This document shows, one piece after another, positions 37,609 to 46,818 of a stretch of 58,104 nt of DNA. Below the pieces are notes generated by a model. That model made no database searches, was not told the origin of the DNA, and saw only the letters and a list, made by a program, of their open reading frames with translations. The translations under genes were made by a program, and so were the position numbers. Numbering within the stretch: the stretch's first letter is position 1; each line of letters opens with the position of its first letter. The DNA comes from Helicobacter ailurogastricus. Its GTDB lineage: Bacteria; Campylobacterota; Campylobacteria; Campylobacterales; Helicobacteraceae. The stretch lies in assembly GCF_001282945.1 (NCBI RefSeq), contig NZ_CDMG01000002.1, positions 92,659 through 150,762 on the forward strand, read 5' to 3'.

Positions 37609-38580
37609 ATGGAGCAAAAATTTAGCGCAACAGAGGTGGGGCGTTTAGACCACTTCTTAGCCAAACACTTAGGCGTGGCATCTCATCAGGTCTTGCAATG
37701 CATTAAGGCGGGGTGTGTTAGGGTCAATTCTAAAATTTGCCACAAAGGGGGGGTTAAGCTTAAGGTGGGCGATGCGGTGGTTTTCACGCCCCCAAAGACA
37801 CAAGAAACGCCCGCTTACGCGCCCTTAGAGTTTGAGGTCATCTATGAAGATGCGGATATTTTGGTGATCAACAAACCGCCAAATTTAGTGGTACATCCCG
37901 CCAGTGGCGTGCGGGGGCTAACTTTACTCGATCACCTAAAAGCTAAGGGCTACACCTTATCGACTTTAAGCGGGGAGTGGCGTTGCGGCATTGTGCATCG
38001 CCTAGACAAGGATACGAGCGGGGCGATCTTAGTGGCCAAGACCAACGCCGCCCACGCCCACTTGGCCGCGCAACTAAAGAGCAAAGAAATGGGGCGTTAC
38101 TATTTAGCCATTTTAAGCACCCCTTTAAGCGCCCCCACTAAGGTGGAGTGTAACTTAGGCAGACACCCAAAGAACCGCCTAAAGATGACAAACCTAAACG
38201 CCCTACGCCAAGAGGCTAAAGGGGGCAAGTGGTCTAAAAGCGCGTTTATGCCCCTTGCCACGAGCTCTAAAGGACAACAACTCATCGCCATAAAGCTTTA
38301 CAGCGGGCGCACACACCAAATCCGTGCGCATTTGGAGAGCCTAAACCGCCACATTGTGGGTGACCCCCTCTATGGGCAAGCCGACTCCTACAATGGGCGG
38401 ATTTTACTCCACGCCTATTTGCTCTACTGCACCCATCCAAAAACGGGGCAACGCCTGCTTTTTAAAGCCCAAATTTTGCCTGATATGCTAGAATATCTAA
38501 AAACTGATTTTCAAGAGGTTTCGTGGGATGGGTTTTTACAAGAACGCTGTATTCTCGATCTGTTTGGGGCTGATTCTTAG
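37609..38580 (+). CDS. rluD: 23S rRNA pseudouridine synthase, RluD/RluA family
   Basis: 323 residues. N-terminal S4 RNA-binding domain (RLDHFLAKHLGVASHQVLQCIKAGCVRVN) and catalytic domain with D133 in HRLDKDTSG, then YSGRTHQIRAHL. It isomerises uridines in 23S rRNA. Equivalent of HP0745. The gene after it begins 53 bases inside its 3' end. Confidence 0.92.
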   Translation: MEQKFSATEVGRLDHFLAKHLGVASHQVLQCIKAGCVRVNSKICHKGGVKLKVGDAVVFTPPKTQETPAYAPLEFEVIYEDADILVINKPPNLVVHPASGVRGLTLLDHLKAKGYTLSTLSGEWRCGIVHRLDKDTSGAILVAKTNAAHAHLAAQLKSKEMGRYYLAILSTPLSAPTKVECNLGRHPKNRLKMTNLNALRQEAKGGKWSKSAFMPLATSSKGQQLIAIKLYSGRTHQIRAHLESLNRHIVGDPLYGQADSYNGRILLHAYLLYCTHPKTGQRLLFKAQILPDMLEYLKTDFQEVSWDGFLQERCILDLFGADS

Positions 38581-39778
38581 CAACTGCGCCCACCCCCGCA
38601 AGAACAACACCCTATCTTTTAACCAACAACAAGAGACCATGAACGCTAATCTGCCAGTGGTGCAGGGCATTAGGACCATTAACGATGTAGAGTCCGTGGG
38701 CTTTGAGTGGCAACCTGTGGGCAACCCGGGGCTCATCGATGGCTTTGCGATTTACCGCATGCAAAAAGACCAAGTTTATAGGCGAGTCGCCACGATAAGA
38801 AACCCTCTAGCCACACATTACTACGATGATGGTCTAACCCCGCAAACGGATTACACTTACCAAATTGCCACCATCGGCAAGAATGGCGGGGTGTCGCAAA
38901 TGTCGGCTCCGATTTTGGTGCACACTTCCTACATCAACCCCGTTGAAAGAGTCTTTGCCAGCCAAGAAAGCCCCAAAGAGATCAAGATTTTTTGGAGCCC
39001 ACACCCAAACCCAAGCATCGCCCGTTACATCGTGCAAAGAGAAAGCGCTGATGGAAAATTTTCTAATATCGGGGTGGTGAAAAACCGCTTGTATGTGGAA
39101 TATTTTGACAAGAATTTACCCGATGGGGCAAAACAACGCTACCGCGTGATTGCGGAAAGCTTTGAGGGGGCAAAGTCCTTGCCTAGCGCCATCGTGGAGG
39201 GGCAGACCAAACCCCTACCCCTGCCTTTATCTAATTTACAAGCCAGCACGAACTTAACCCGCAAGATCGAATTGTCTTGGGCTCCCTCCAGTCAAAGCGA
39301 TGTTGCGCTTTATCGGGTGTATGCCACAAACCGCATAGACGGGCACTTTAAAAGCATTGCCGAAACCAAAGAGCCCCACTACACAGATGAGGTCGATGCA
39401 GATGGGGCTAGTCGCTTTTATAAGGTCGTGGCGGTCGATAAAAATGGTTTGGAAGGAGTGATGCCCACCGAGTCCATTAAGGGGGTAACCTTGCCCCGCC
39501 CCACCCCGCCCATCATCACAAAGGGTACAATCGAGGATGGACAGGCCATCATTGAGTGGCAAAGCGTCCCAGATAAGCGCGTGAAGGGCTATGCGGTCTA
39601 TCGCTTCGATGGCAATTCTAATTCTAGCCCCGTGCGCTTTGGAAATTTGACGAACACGCAATTCATCGATAAAAACATGGCAAATGGGCAAAAATACCGC
39701 TACCAAGTGGTGAGCATCGATGCGGCCGGGCTAGAGTCGCGCCCGAGCAAAGAAGTCGAATTGCGCCTAGATCGCTAG
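38528..39778 (+). CDS. Fibronectin type III-repeat lipoprotein
   Basis: 416 residues. Signal peptide with LILSNC at 16-20, a near-lipobox with cysteine 20 as the probable lipidated residue (Asn before the Cys is unusual). The rest consists of four FN3-like repeats of ~90 residues; each has the E-x-x-W-x-P or ...LSWAPS strand and a Y-R/Y-Q-V...DxxGLES pattern (for example YQVVSIDAAGLES, YKVVAVDKNGLEG). Likely an envelope-facing structural or binding protein. H. pylori HP0746 sits at the same place. It overlaps rluD by 53 bases; GTG at 38522 is an alternative start. Confidence 0.85.
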   Translation: MGFYKNAVFSICLGLILSNCAHPRKNNTLSFNQQQETMNANLPVVQGIRTINDVESVGFEWQPVGNPGLIDGFAIYRMQKDQVYRRVATIRNPLATHYYDDGLTPQTDYTYQIATIGKNGGVSQMSAPILVHTSYINPVERVFASQESPKEIKIFWSPHPNPSIARYIVQRESADGKFSNIGVVKNRLYVEYFDKNLPDGAKQRYRVIAESFEGAKSLPSAIVEGQTKPLPLPLSNLQASTNLTRKIELSWAPSSQSDVALYRVYATNRIDGHFKSIAETKEPHYTDEVDADGASRFYKVVAVDKNGLEGVMPTESIKGVTLPRPTPPIITKGTIEDGQAIIEWQSVPDKRVKGYAVYRFDGNSNSSPVRFGNLTNTQFIDKNMANGQKYRYQVVSIDAAGLESRPSKEVELRLDR

Positions 39779-39779
39779 C

Positions 39780-40943
39780 ATGCCCCATTTTTATGCCAAA
39801 GAATTGCACCTACCTCCCTTGCCTTTTGAAGAAGAGGGCTTTAAGTTTTGCTACGAGGCCAAGAGTTTAAAAGACCCTAGAGTCGGATTAATGCGGGTGC
39901 AACACAAATTGCACGACTTCTGTGTGCTTAAAATCCAGCAAAAAGAGGGGGTTTTACTTAAAGGGGAGAAATCCACCCGCCCAATCCCCGTGGGGATTTT
40001 GCAGCGCGCCCTAAAAATTTTAAGCCAGTGTGCTAAAGATTGGCGGGGCAATTTAGCCTTAAGCCATTGCCCTAGTGAGGCGTATTTAATCGATTGGGCG
40101 CATTTTAACTTTGAACGATTCCACCTTGAAATTGGCTTTGGCTCGGGGCGGTTTTTGTTGCAAAAAGCGCGGGCCAACCCCAAAGAAATTTATATTGGTC
40201 TAGAGGTACATACCCCCTCCATCGAGCAAGTCTTGCGCCAAATTGAACTCTTGGGGCTTACAAATCTCTACATCGCCCGTGCCGATGCGCGGACACTTTT
40301 AGAGGTTTTGCCCCCCTGTTGTGTGGGGCTAGACATACACTTTCCCGTGCCATGGCCTAAACACCCCAATCGGCGCATTTTCACTCTCCACACTTTAAAG
40401 AATATGTTTTCTGTTTTGTGCCCAAATGGCGAGATTTGGCTAAGAACGGACAGCTTAGAGTATTTTAAAGACAGCCTAGAATTGGCTTTAAATTTACCCA
40501 CTTGCCTAGCCACCATCGCTAAAAACGCCCCACAGGAGGTGGTGAGTAAATACGAAGCCCGTTGGGTGCGTCAAGCGAAAGACATTTACGACTTGCGCTT
40601 AAAAAACTTAGCCACGAGCGCACACCCTAAGTTGCCCTTATTGTTGCTTTCTAGCCCAAAGATTGAAGATAAAGGGCTTGCGGCTTCTTATTTATGGCAA
40701 GCCAAGCCCCAAATGGGGGAGGATTATTTTTTAAACATCCAAGATGTGCTAGAATACAAAGGTTTATGGTTACTCCCAGTGAGTCTAGGCGATGTGCGCT
40801 CCCCTTTAAATAAAATCGTCATTTGGGATCGCAAGGCGGGGTCTTTAGAGTATGTGGGGGGGGTGCCTTTTAACACGAGAGCGCAACGCCACGCCCACGA
40901 AGCATTGTGTGCCCTTTTGGGGCAGGAGGTGTGTTTTGGGTAG
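39780..40943 (+). CDS. trmB: tRNA (guanine-N7-)-methyltransferase TrmB
   Basis: 387 residues, longer than most TrmB (~240) because of an N-terminal extension of ~110 and a C-terminal one of ~90, as in Helicobacter. SAM-binding EIGFGSGRFLLQKA, then GLEVHTPSIEQVL and the catalytic HFPVPWPKHPNRR define the family. It methylates G46 in tRNAs. A G8 run at 40856-40863 lies near the 3' end in frame. The TTG start of ftsE overlaps the stop by 8 bases. Confidence 0.92.
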   Translation: MPHFYAKELHLPPLPFEEEGFKFCYEAKSLKDPRVGLMRVQHKLHDFCVLKIQQKEGVLLKGEKSTRPIPVGILQRALKILSQCAKDWRGNLALSHCPSEAYLIDWAHFNFERFHLEIGFGSGRFLLQKARANPKEIYIGLEVHTPSIEQVLRQIELLGLTNLYIARADARTLLEVLPPCCVGLDIHFPVPWPKHPNRRIFTLHTLKNMFSVLCPNGEIWLRTDSLEYFKDSLELALNLPTCLATIAKNAPQEVVSKYEARWVRQAKDIYDLRLKNLATSAHPKLPLLLLSSPKIEDKGLAASYLWQAKPQMGEDYFLNIQDVLEYKGLWLLPVSLGDVRSPLNKIVIWDRKAGSLEYVGGVPFNTRAQRHAHEALCALLGQEVCFG

Positions 40944-41607
40944 CATTATTTTTGCGCGGGATTTGTCTTTGGGCTATAAAAAAGACGAGTGGGTGATTAA
41001 GGGGGCTCACTTTAAAATCGAACAGAAGGACTTTGTCTTTATTTCAGGGGCGAGCGGGAGCGGTAAAAGTACTTTATTGCGCTCTTTGTATGGGGATTTG
41101 CCTCTTTTGGGAGGGGATTTGGAGGTGTGCAACATCAGCGTGAATCGGGCTTCTAAAAGTTTTATCAACGAGCTTAGGCGCAACATCGGGGTGGTTTTTC
41201 AAGATTATAAACTCATTGAAGAATGGACTGTGGAGCAAAACATAAAATTGCCCATGATCATCAATGGCTATAAAAAAGAGGAGTGCAACATTCAAGCAGA
41301 AAAACTTTTAGCGCATGTGGATTTGCTCTATAAGTCTAACCGCTACCCCTTAGAGCTGAGTGGTGGAGAGCAGCAAAGAGTGGCGATGGCGCGCGCGATT
41401 GCCCACAAGCCCTTTTTGATTCTAGCCGATGAACCTACGGGCAACTTGGACGACTACTCCAGCGACATGATTTGGAGTCTGCTAAAGGGGGCCAATAAGC
41501 AATTAGACATCACAATCGTGGTTGTAACGCACCGCATCCCCAGCAACTTTAATATCCCCTATCGCAAGCTTTACATCAAGGATGGAGAGGTGCATGAATA
41601 CACTTAA
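40936..41607 (+). CDS. ftsE: Cell division ATP-binding protein FtsE
   Basis: 223 residues, equal to H. pylori FtsE, when started at TTG 40936, six bases after a strong AGGAGG (40924-40929). The open frame extends further upstream within trmB without FtsE similarity. Walker [14 protein letters not shown] signature [14 protein letters not shown], Walker [10 protein letters not shown]. With FtsX it forms an ABC complex at the division site that activates cell-wall hydrolysis. Overlaps ftsX by 14 bases. Confidence 0.94.
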   Translation: MGSIIFARDLSLGYKKDEWVIKGAHFKIEQKDFVFISGASGSGKSTLLRSLYGDLPLLGGDLEVCNISVNRASKSFINELRRNIGVVFQDYKLIEEWTVEQNIKLPMIINGYKKEECNIQAEKLLAHVDLLYKSNRYPLELSGGEQQRVAMARAIAHKPFLILADEPTGNLDDYSSDMIWSLLKGANKQLDITIVVVTHRIPSNFNIPYRKLYIKDGEVHEYT

Positions 41608-42403
41608 GGAGCATTTGGCGTTTTTGCTGCCCTTGATTGCCCTGTTGTTTAGTTTGGAGAGCATTTTATTTATCCAGCGGGCGGTACATATCCGTGAGGA
41701 AAAGCTGTCTAAGAATTACGCCATCACCATCGTGAGCCACCAAAAGCTCTCTTTGCAGTTTATCCGCCAAAATATCCAAAGCAGCGCATCTTTGGATTTG
41801 ATCAGCCCCGATGCGCTCTTAGAAAAACTTAAACAAAATTTAAGCACGGCGAGCATCGCGAATCTTAAAAAAAATCTCCCCTTTTTTTATTCTCTCAAGC
41901 TCAGTCTTTTCCCCACTTTGGAGCAATTGCGCCAAATCAACCAAAAATTATTAAAAATCCCGGGAGTGGAGAAAGTCGAAGTCTTTAGCAAAACCCACGA
42001 TCAAGAGTACCGCTTGTTGCTCTTGCTTAAAAAGAACACCCTGATCTTTGCTTCAATTGTAGGGGTGCTCTCCATTCTCTTGCTGGTCAAACAAATCAGC
42101 GTGTGGCATTTGCAATACGCCAAGCGCATGGAGATCATGGACCTTTTGGGCGCGCCCATGCGGATTAAGAATGGCTTTTTGTTTCGATTGGCCTTTATAG
42201 ACTCTATCATTGCTAGTGGAGTCGTGTTGCTGGGGAGTCTATACATGTCTTGGCAGGATCAATTCCAATCTATGTTGCAGGTACTTGAAATTGAAAACCG
42301 CCTTTTTATATGGCAAGAAGACACTTTAATCTTTTTAGCCACCTCTATCATGGTATCCTTAGTTTGTGTTTGGATTGTTGTTATCCAAAGGAGAGTGGCA
42401 TGA
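41594..42403 (+). CDS. ftsX: Cell division protein FtsX
   Basis: 269 residues from the ATG at 41594, with GGAGAGG just before it. Four hydrophobic segments with a periplasmic loop between the first two (about 40-135) is the FtsX topology; the C-terminal half has MEIMDLLGAPMRIKNGFLFRLAFIDS, an FtsX/MacB-type permease pattern. Partner of FtsE. The stop overlaps the start of the next gene (ATGA). Confidence 0.9.
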   Translation: MNTLKEHLAFLLPLIALLFSLESILFIQRAVHIREEKLSKNYAITIVSHQKLSLQFIRQNIQSSASLDLISPDALLEKLKQNLSTASIANLKKNLPFFYSLKLSLFPTLEQLRQINQKLLKIPGVEKVEVFSKTHDQEYRLLLLLKKNTLIFASIVGVLSILLLVKQISVWHLQYAKRMEIMDLLGAPMRIKNGFLFRLAFIDSIIASGVVLLGSLYMSWQDQFQSMLQVLEIENRLFIWQEDTLIFLATSIMVSLVCVWIVVIQRRVA

Positions 42404-43629
42404 AAAAACGAGCGGTACTTTTAGGGTGTTGTCTAATTTTTGGGGTTTTAAAAAGCCAACCAATCGAAGAGATTGATAAGAATATTAGCCTCAATCAGGA
42501 TAAATTAAAAGCCACTGCCCTAGAAAAGACCAAGATTAGCAGCCATTTAAACAGCCTAGGCACTGCCATTAACCAAAAATACCGCCAAAGCCAAGAACTC
42601 TCCCAGCAAATACAGAGCATCCAAAAAGAAATTGACAAGAACCAAGCACAAAACCAAGCCCAAGAAAAATCCTTGGAAGAAAACCGCCTTTTCTTAGAAA
42701 GCCTACAAAAAAGTCGAAGTAAAATCCAAGACTCGGTTACAACCCTGTTGCTCAAGGATATTTTATTGGTTATGGTTTTAGACAAGCAGGATCTAGCCAC
42801 CCCTGAAGACATCATGCTCCAAACTGCCTTTAAATATTTAAACCACGACTCGCGCTCGCGTTTAGCCACTCTCAACGCCCAAGAGGAGCAAATCAACGGC
42901 CGCATCGCCCAAATCATACGCAACATTAATCAAATGAGCGCCACCATCAATGCGCAAAAGGGGCGCAAACGCAACTTGCAAAGCATGGTCATCGCCCAGC
43001 AAAAGTTGATTGAAAACATGCGGGCTGAATTGGCCGTCTATAATAAAAAACTTGAAAATTTAGACAAAGAGCGCAAAGGGCTAGACCAACTTTTGGCTTC
43101 CTTAAATATCATCAAACAAAGAAAATTGGAGCAGCAAAAACACCCCCAAAAAGAAGAGCCCCCCTCCACAGGTCTGCAAGCCCCCCTAGAGGTGCGCCAA
43201 GTGGCTAGCTCTTATAGAGACATCACGACCATTGCCTACAATGGACCAAAGACCATAGCTCCTCTAACGAGTTATAAAATTGTGCAAAAATTCGGCCCTT
43301 ATTTTGACCCGGTGTATAAACTCAAAGTCTTTAACGAGTCGGTAACTTTAGCTTCAACCAAGCCTAACGCCGTTGTGCGTAGCATTTTTGATGGTCGGGT
43401 GGTGTATGCAAAAGAAGTTCCTATTTTAAAAAAGGTCATCATCATCGAGCACAAGGACGGTATGCACACCATTTACTCCCAGCTGGATAAAATCGCCCCC
43501 ACAATCCGACACGGCCTTAGAGTGCAAAAGGGCTATGTGATCGGGCGCATCGACCAACGCTTGAGTTTTGAAGTGACTTTAAAAGACAAACACATCAACC
43601 CTTTAGAGATCATCGCCCGCACCCAATAA
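42400..43629 (+). CDS. EnvC-like coiled-coil protein with degenerate LytM (M23) domain
   Basis: 409 residues. Signal peptide (MKKRAVLLGCCLIFGVLKSQ), long coiled coil (~25-240), Gln/Pro-rich linker, then an M23/LytM fold (ending ~400). The zinc ligands of active M23 enzymes are missing: the HxxxD region reads GPYFDPVYKLKVF, YxHL is YSQLD, and LHFE is LSFEV. That is how E. coli EnvC looks: an amidase activator rather than a hydrolase, and it is gated by FtsEX, the two genes right upstream. I therefore call it EnvC-like. H. pylori HP0750 is the same locus. Confidence 0.88.
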   Translation: MKKRAVLLGCCLIFGVLKSQPIEEIDKNISLNQDKLKATALEKTKISSHLNSLGTAINQKYRQSQELSQQIQSIQKEIDKNQAQNQAQEKSLEENRLFLESLQKSRSKIQDSVTTLLLKDILLVMVLDKQDLATPEDIMLQTAFKYLNHDSRSRLATLNAQEEQINGRIAQIIRNINQMSATINAQKGRKRNLQSMVIAQQKLIENMRAELAVYNKKLENLDKERKGLDQLLASLNIIKQRKLEQQKHPQKEEPPSTGLQAPLEVRQVASSYRDITTIAYNGPKTIAPLTSYKIVQKFGPYFDPVYKLKVFNESVTLASTKPNAVVRSIFDGRVVYAKEVPILKKVIIIEHKDGMHTIYSQLDKIAPTIRHGLRVQKGYVIGRIDQRLSFEVTLKDKHINPLEIIARTQ

Positions 43630-43638
43630 GCCAAAACA

Positions 43639-43665
43639 TAAATAAAAACCAAGCTGTGCCGATTT
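43639..43665 (+). promoter_or_regulatory. Sigma-28 (FliA) promoter of flaG-fliD-fliS-fliT
   Basis: TAAA (43639-43642), exactly 15 bases, then GCCGATTT (43658-43665), against the FliA consensus TAAA-N15-GCCGATAA. It sits just before flaG; the predicted start lies at the ribosome site AAAGGAG (43672-43678), so the leader is very short. Late-class flagellar control fits the genes. Confidence 0.75.
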
Positions 43666-43683
43666 AGGGGCAAAGGAGTGTCT

Positions 43684-44058
43684 ATGCCTACTGAAATTGC
43701 AAGCATTACCCCCCACATCAACACAACACAGCTGGGTGCGCCCCAAGCCCACGCTCAAAATCTGAGAACACAGCAGCCTTCCCCTGTTAATGAAGTCAAA
43801 TTAGAGCATGCCAAAAAGGAGGAAGTGCCCTTAAAGGAACGGGATTTGCAGAAGCTTACGAAAGAGCTCAACGAGAAGATGAAGCGCATTGAGTCTAACT
43901 TGACTTTTAGCTATAACGAGGTGTTGCATAGCCTTGTCGTCACGATCAAGGACAGCAATGGGGACCGGATTGTCCGTGAGATCCCCTCGCAAGAGGTGAT
44001 CAAGCTGACCGAGAAAATGCGCGACATCTTGGGGATCATCTTTGACAAAAAGGGTTAG
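43684..44058 (+). CDS. flaG: FlaG-family flagellar protein
   Basis: 124 residues from the ATG at 43684, five bases after AAAGGAG (GTG at 43678 overlaps that motif and is unlikely). Polar N-terminus, then LNEKMKRIESNLTFSYNEVLHSLVVTIKDSNGDRIVREIPSQEVIKLTEKMRDILG-type FlaG domain. FlaG influences filament length in Campylobacterota. Operon with fliD. Confidence 0.92.
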   Translation: MPTEIASITPHINTTQLGAPQAHAQNLRTQQPSPVNEVKLEHAKKEEVPLKERDLQKLTKELNEKMKRIESNLTFSYNEVLHSLVVTIKDSNGDRIVREIPSQEVIKLTEKMRDILGIIFDKKG

Positions 44059-44076
44059 AGCGCACCGGAGCAAGAC

Positions 44077-46152
44077 ATGGGAATTGGAAAACTTAGTTCT
44101 TTAGGGATTGGTAGCAAGGTTTTAAACTACGATGTGATCGACAAACTCAAAAAGGCCGATGAGCAAATGATGGTGGTTCCCATCGAAAAGAAAATGGAAG
44201 CCAATGTCGAAAAACAAAAGGCCCTGATCGAGATTAAAACCCTGATCTCTAACCTAAAGTCCCCTGTAGATGCGCTTACCGATTATTCCACCTACACAAG
44301 CCGCAACAGCAGTGTGAGCGGCGATGCCCTCAAGGCCACGGTGAGCCCGGGCATTCCTGTGCAAAACATTAAAGTCGAGGTTGAAAACCTAGCGCAGGGC
44401 GACATCAACGAGGTAACCACCCACTTTAGAGACCGCGATGATGCCTTTAGCGAGGCAGACACAAAATTACACTTTTACACTAACAATAAAAATTACACCA
44501 TTAACATCAAAGCAGGGATGAGTTTAGGGGATGTGGCACAGGCGATCACGGATGCGACCGATGGCAATGTTTTAGGCATTGTGATGAAAACGGGGGGAGA
44601 TAAACCCTACCAGCTCATGCTAAATAGCAAAAATCCGGGAGCCAATAGCCGTATTTACTTCGGTACAAGCGTGATCTCGCATTTAAGCAGTGATGCACCC
44701 ATCACTTTGGCAACGGGTGGCACGGACCAAGCCACGGGCAAAACCACTGAAGACGACTTTTTCATTAAAGTTAAGGACGCACAAGGGCAGGTGGTTAAAA
44801 TCCCCATTGCCCTAAACATCGGCACAAAAACAGCCGTGCAGAACAAAAACCAAGCCTTGCAAGAGGCGATTAAAAAGGCTTTAGAAGCCAATCCCCAAAC
44901 CAAATCCCTACTAGAGAGCGGACAGCTCAACGTGGGTCTAGTCGATGATGGGAAATCCTTGATCCTGAACGACAAAAGGGGTTTTTCTGTGGAGGTGGGC
45001 GGAGCCAAGGCAGCCGAGCTAGGCTTTATTAAAACCACTTCTAACACAGAGGACTTGGTTAAGGGCACGACGGGCATCCCCTCCGGACAAATGACAGGGG
45101 TGGTGAATTTTAATGGGCATGCCCTCGATCTTTCCAAAATCACGCTTTTAGCCAGCTCCAGCGATGACAATGGCAAGGCGATTGTCAAAGCCATCAACGC
45201 CATTAGTGGCCTGCATGCTTCTTTGGGCGCAGATGGCAAGTTGGTGATCAATAGCGACAGCGGGGAGTTGCGCATCACAGGCGTGGGGCCAGCAGGTAAG
45301 GCTGCAGTGTCTAAATTAGGGCTAACTGAGGGCTTGAGTCAGTCCTACGCTAAAATACACGATCTCTTTGGCTTTAAGAATTTGCAGAAGGCTTCGGATG
45401 CGAAATTCACCTACAATGGCGCGACCATCACCCGCCCCACAAACGAGGTGAATGATGTGATCAATGGGGTGTCCTTAACCTTGCTTTCCAAAACCGAGCC
45501 GGGCAAGCCCGCTATTGTGAGCATCACTAGAGACAGCAAGGCGATTGTCGATAACATCAAGGCTTTTGTCAAGGCTTATAACGAGTTGATCCCTAAACTG
45601 GATGAAACGACCCGCTACGACCCCGACACCCACATTGCAGGGGTGTTTAACGGGGTGAGCGACATCCGCACGATCCGCTCCTCCATCAACAACGCCATTG
45701 CCTTTAGCATCACAAGCGCTAAGGGAGTGGATAGCTTGATGAAATACGGCATTAGCCTAGATGAACATGGAAAAATGAGCTTAGATGAGGCTAGGCTCAC
45801 AAACGCCATCAACACCGACCCCCAAGCTGCCCAAGATTTCTTTTACGGCAGTGATGTCAAAAGCATGGGGGGTAAAGAGATCCACCAAGATGGGATTTTT
45901 ATCCGATTGGATAAAGTTTTGGCCGGTTTAGTCGATGGTGGTAATGCGCGCTTGAAGTTGTATGAAAATTCGCTAGAGCAGGATGCCAAGGACCTTAGAA
46001 AAGATAAAGAGAGTGCGATGGAGATGCTCAAGACTCGTTATGACACGATGGCAGAACGGTTTGCAGCTTACGATGAGCGCATTTCAAAAGCGAATAAATC
46101 CTTTGATGCGGTGCAGATGATGATCGATCAGGCAGCCGCTAAAAAGAACTAA
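44077..46152 (+). CDS. fliD: Flagellar hook-associated protein 2 (filament cap) FliD
   Basis: 691 residues, similar to H. pylori FliD (685). Amphipathic N-terminus with LSSLGIGSKVLNYDVIDKLKKADEQMMVVPIEKK and a C-terminal coiled-coil (DKESAMEMLKTRYDTMAERFAAYDERISKANKSFDAVQMMIDQ) mark the FliD N and C domains; the ~500-residue middle is the exposed cap region. It caps the filament tip for flagellin assembly. FliS and a FliT-like chaperone follow. Confidence 0.95.
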   Translation: MGIGKLSSLGIGSKVLNYDVIDKLKKADEQMMVVPIEKKMEANVEKQKALIEIKTLISNLKSPVDALTDYSTYTSRNSSVSGDALKATVSPGIPVQNIKVEVENLAQGDINEVTTHFRDRDDAFSEADTKLHFYTNNKNYTINIKAGMSLGDVAQAITDATDGNVLGIVMKTGGDKPYQLMLNSKNPGANSRIYFGTSVISHLSSDAPITLATGGTDQATGKTTEDDFFIKVKDAQGQVVKIPIALNIGTKTAVQNKNQALQEAIKKALEANPQTKSLLESGQLNVGLVDDGKSLILNDKRGFSVEVGGAKAAELGFIKTTSNTEDLVKGTTGIPSGQMTGVVNFNGHALDLSKITLLASSSDDNGKAIVKAINAISGLHASLGADGKLVINSDSGELRITGVGPAGKAAVSKLGLTEGLSQSYAKIHDLFGFKNLQKASDAKFTYNGATITRPTNEVNDVINGVSLTLLSKTEPGKPAIVSITRDSKAIVDNIKAFVKAYNELIPKLDETTRYDPDTHIAGVFNGVSDIRTIRSSINNAIAFSITSAKGVDSLMKYGISLDEHGKMSLDEARLTNAINTDPQAAQDFFYGSDVKSMGGKEIHQDGIFIRLDKVLAGLVDGGNARLKLYENSLEQDAKDLRKDKESAMEMLKTRYDTMAERFAAYDERISKANKSFDAVQMMIDQAAAKKN

Positions 46153-46161
46153 GAAAGGGAG

Positions 46162-46548
46162 ATGATGTTTAAAGCCAATGCTTATAATGTGTATCAGCAA
46201 AATGCGGTAACCGTAGAGTCGCCCGCTAAACTCATTGAGATGCTCTATGAAGGGATTTTAAAATTTGCCGCCCAAGCCAAACACCATATGGAGGCTGAGG
46301 ACATTGAAAGGAAAATCACCTACATCAATAAAGTTACAGACATTTTTACAGAATTGTTGAACATTTTAGACTACGAGCGGGGTGGAGAGGTCGCCGTGTA
46401 TCTCACCGGGCTTTACACCTACCAAATCAAACTGCTCACCCAAGCCAATGTCGAAAACGACAGCACAAAAATCGATTTGGTCATGCGTGTGGCGCGGGGG
46501 CTTTTGGAAGCGTGGAGAGAGATACACCCCAATGAATTGGCTCGATGA
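46162..46548 (+). CDS. fliS: Flagellin chaperone FliS
   Basis: 128 residues. ANAYNVYQQNAVTVESPAKLIEMLYEGILKFA start, KVTDIFTELLNILDYERGGEVAVYLTGLYTYQIKLLTQANVEND middle, and the end ARGLLEAWREIH match FliS closely. It binds flagellin in the cytoplasm before export. GAAAGGGAG precedes two adjacent ATGs; I use the first. Overlaps the next gene by 17 bases. Confidence 0.95.
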   Translation: MMFKANAYNVYQQNAVTVESPAKLIEMLYEGILKFAAQAKHHMEAEDIERKITYINKVTDIFTELLNILDYERGGEVAVYLTGLYTYQIKLLTQANVENDSTKIDLVMRVARGLLEAWREIHPNELAR

Positions 46549-46765
46549 GCTTAAGATTGCGCTTGTGGAAAACAATTTAGAGCGCGCTTCTTTTTTAGTC
46601 GAAACTTGCCCCTTTCTAAACGACCCTTGCCACGATTTGGAGGTTTTGCAAAGCGCAGGGGCTCTCATCGCCACCACCATTGAACGGTTACAGGAGGAAC
46701 AGCGCACACTGGGCGCGCAAATGCGACAGCTCAAAGCTGCCCAAAAATTTTTAGAAATCCCTTAA
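46532..46765 (+). CDS. FliT-like small flagellar chaperone
   Basis: 77 residues, helical, from the ATG at 46532 inside the fliS 3' end (17-base overlap). Two helices (WLDELKIALVENNLERA; ALIATTIERLQEEQRTLGAQMRQLKAA) resemble the FliT fold; H. pylori HP0754 lies at the same place. The frame is open further upstream, but that part is antiparallel-frame noise of fliS. FliT binds FliD in other bacteria, and fliD is two genes upstream. Confidence 0.75.
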   Translation: MNWLDELKIALVENNLERASFLVETCPFLNDPCHDLEVLQSAGALIATTIERLQEEQRTLGAQMRQLKAAQKFLEIP

Positions 46766-46818
46766 GCATTAGACACCATTAAACTTTGGGCGTTACAATG
46801 CCCTAAAAAGGGGCTTGT

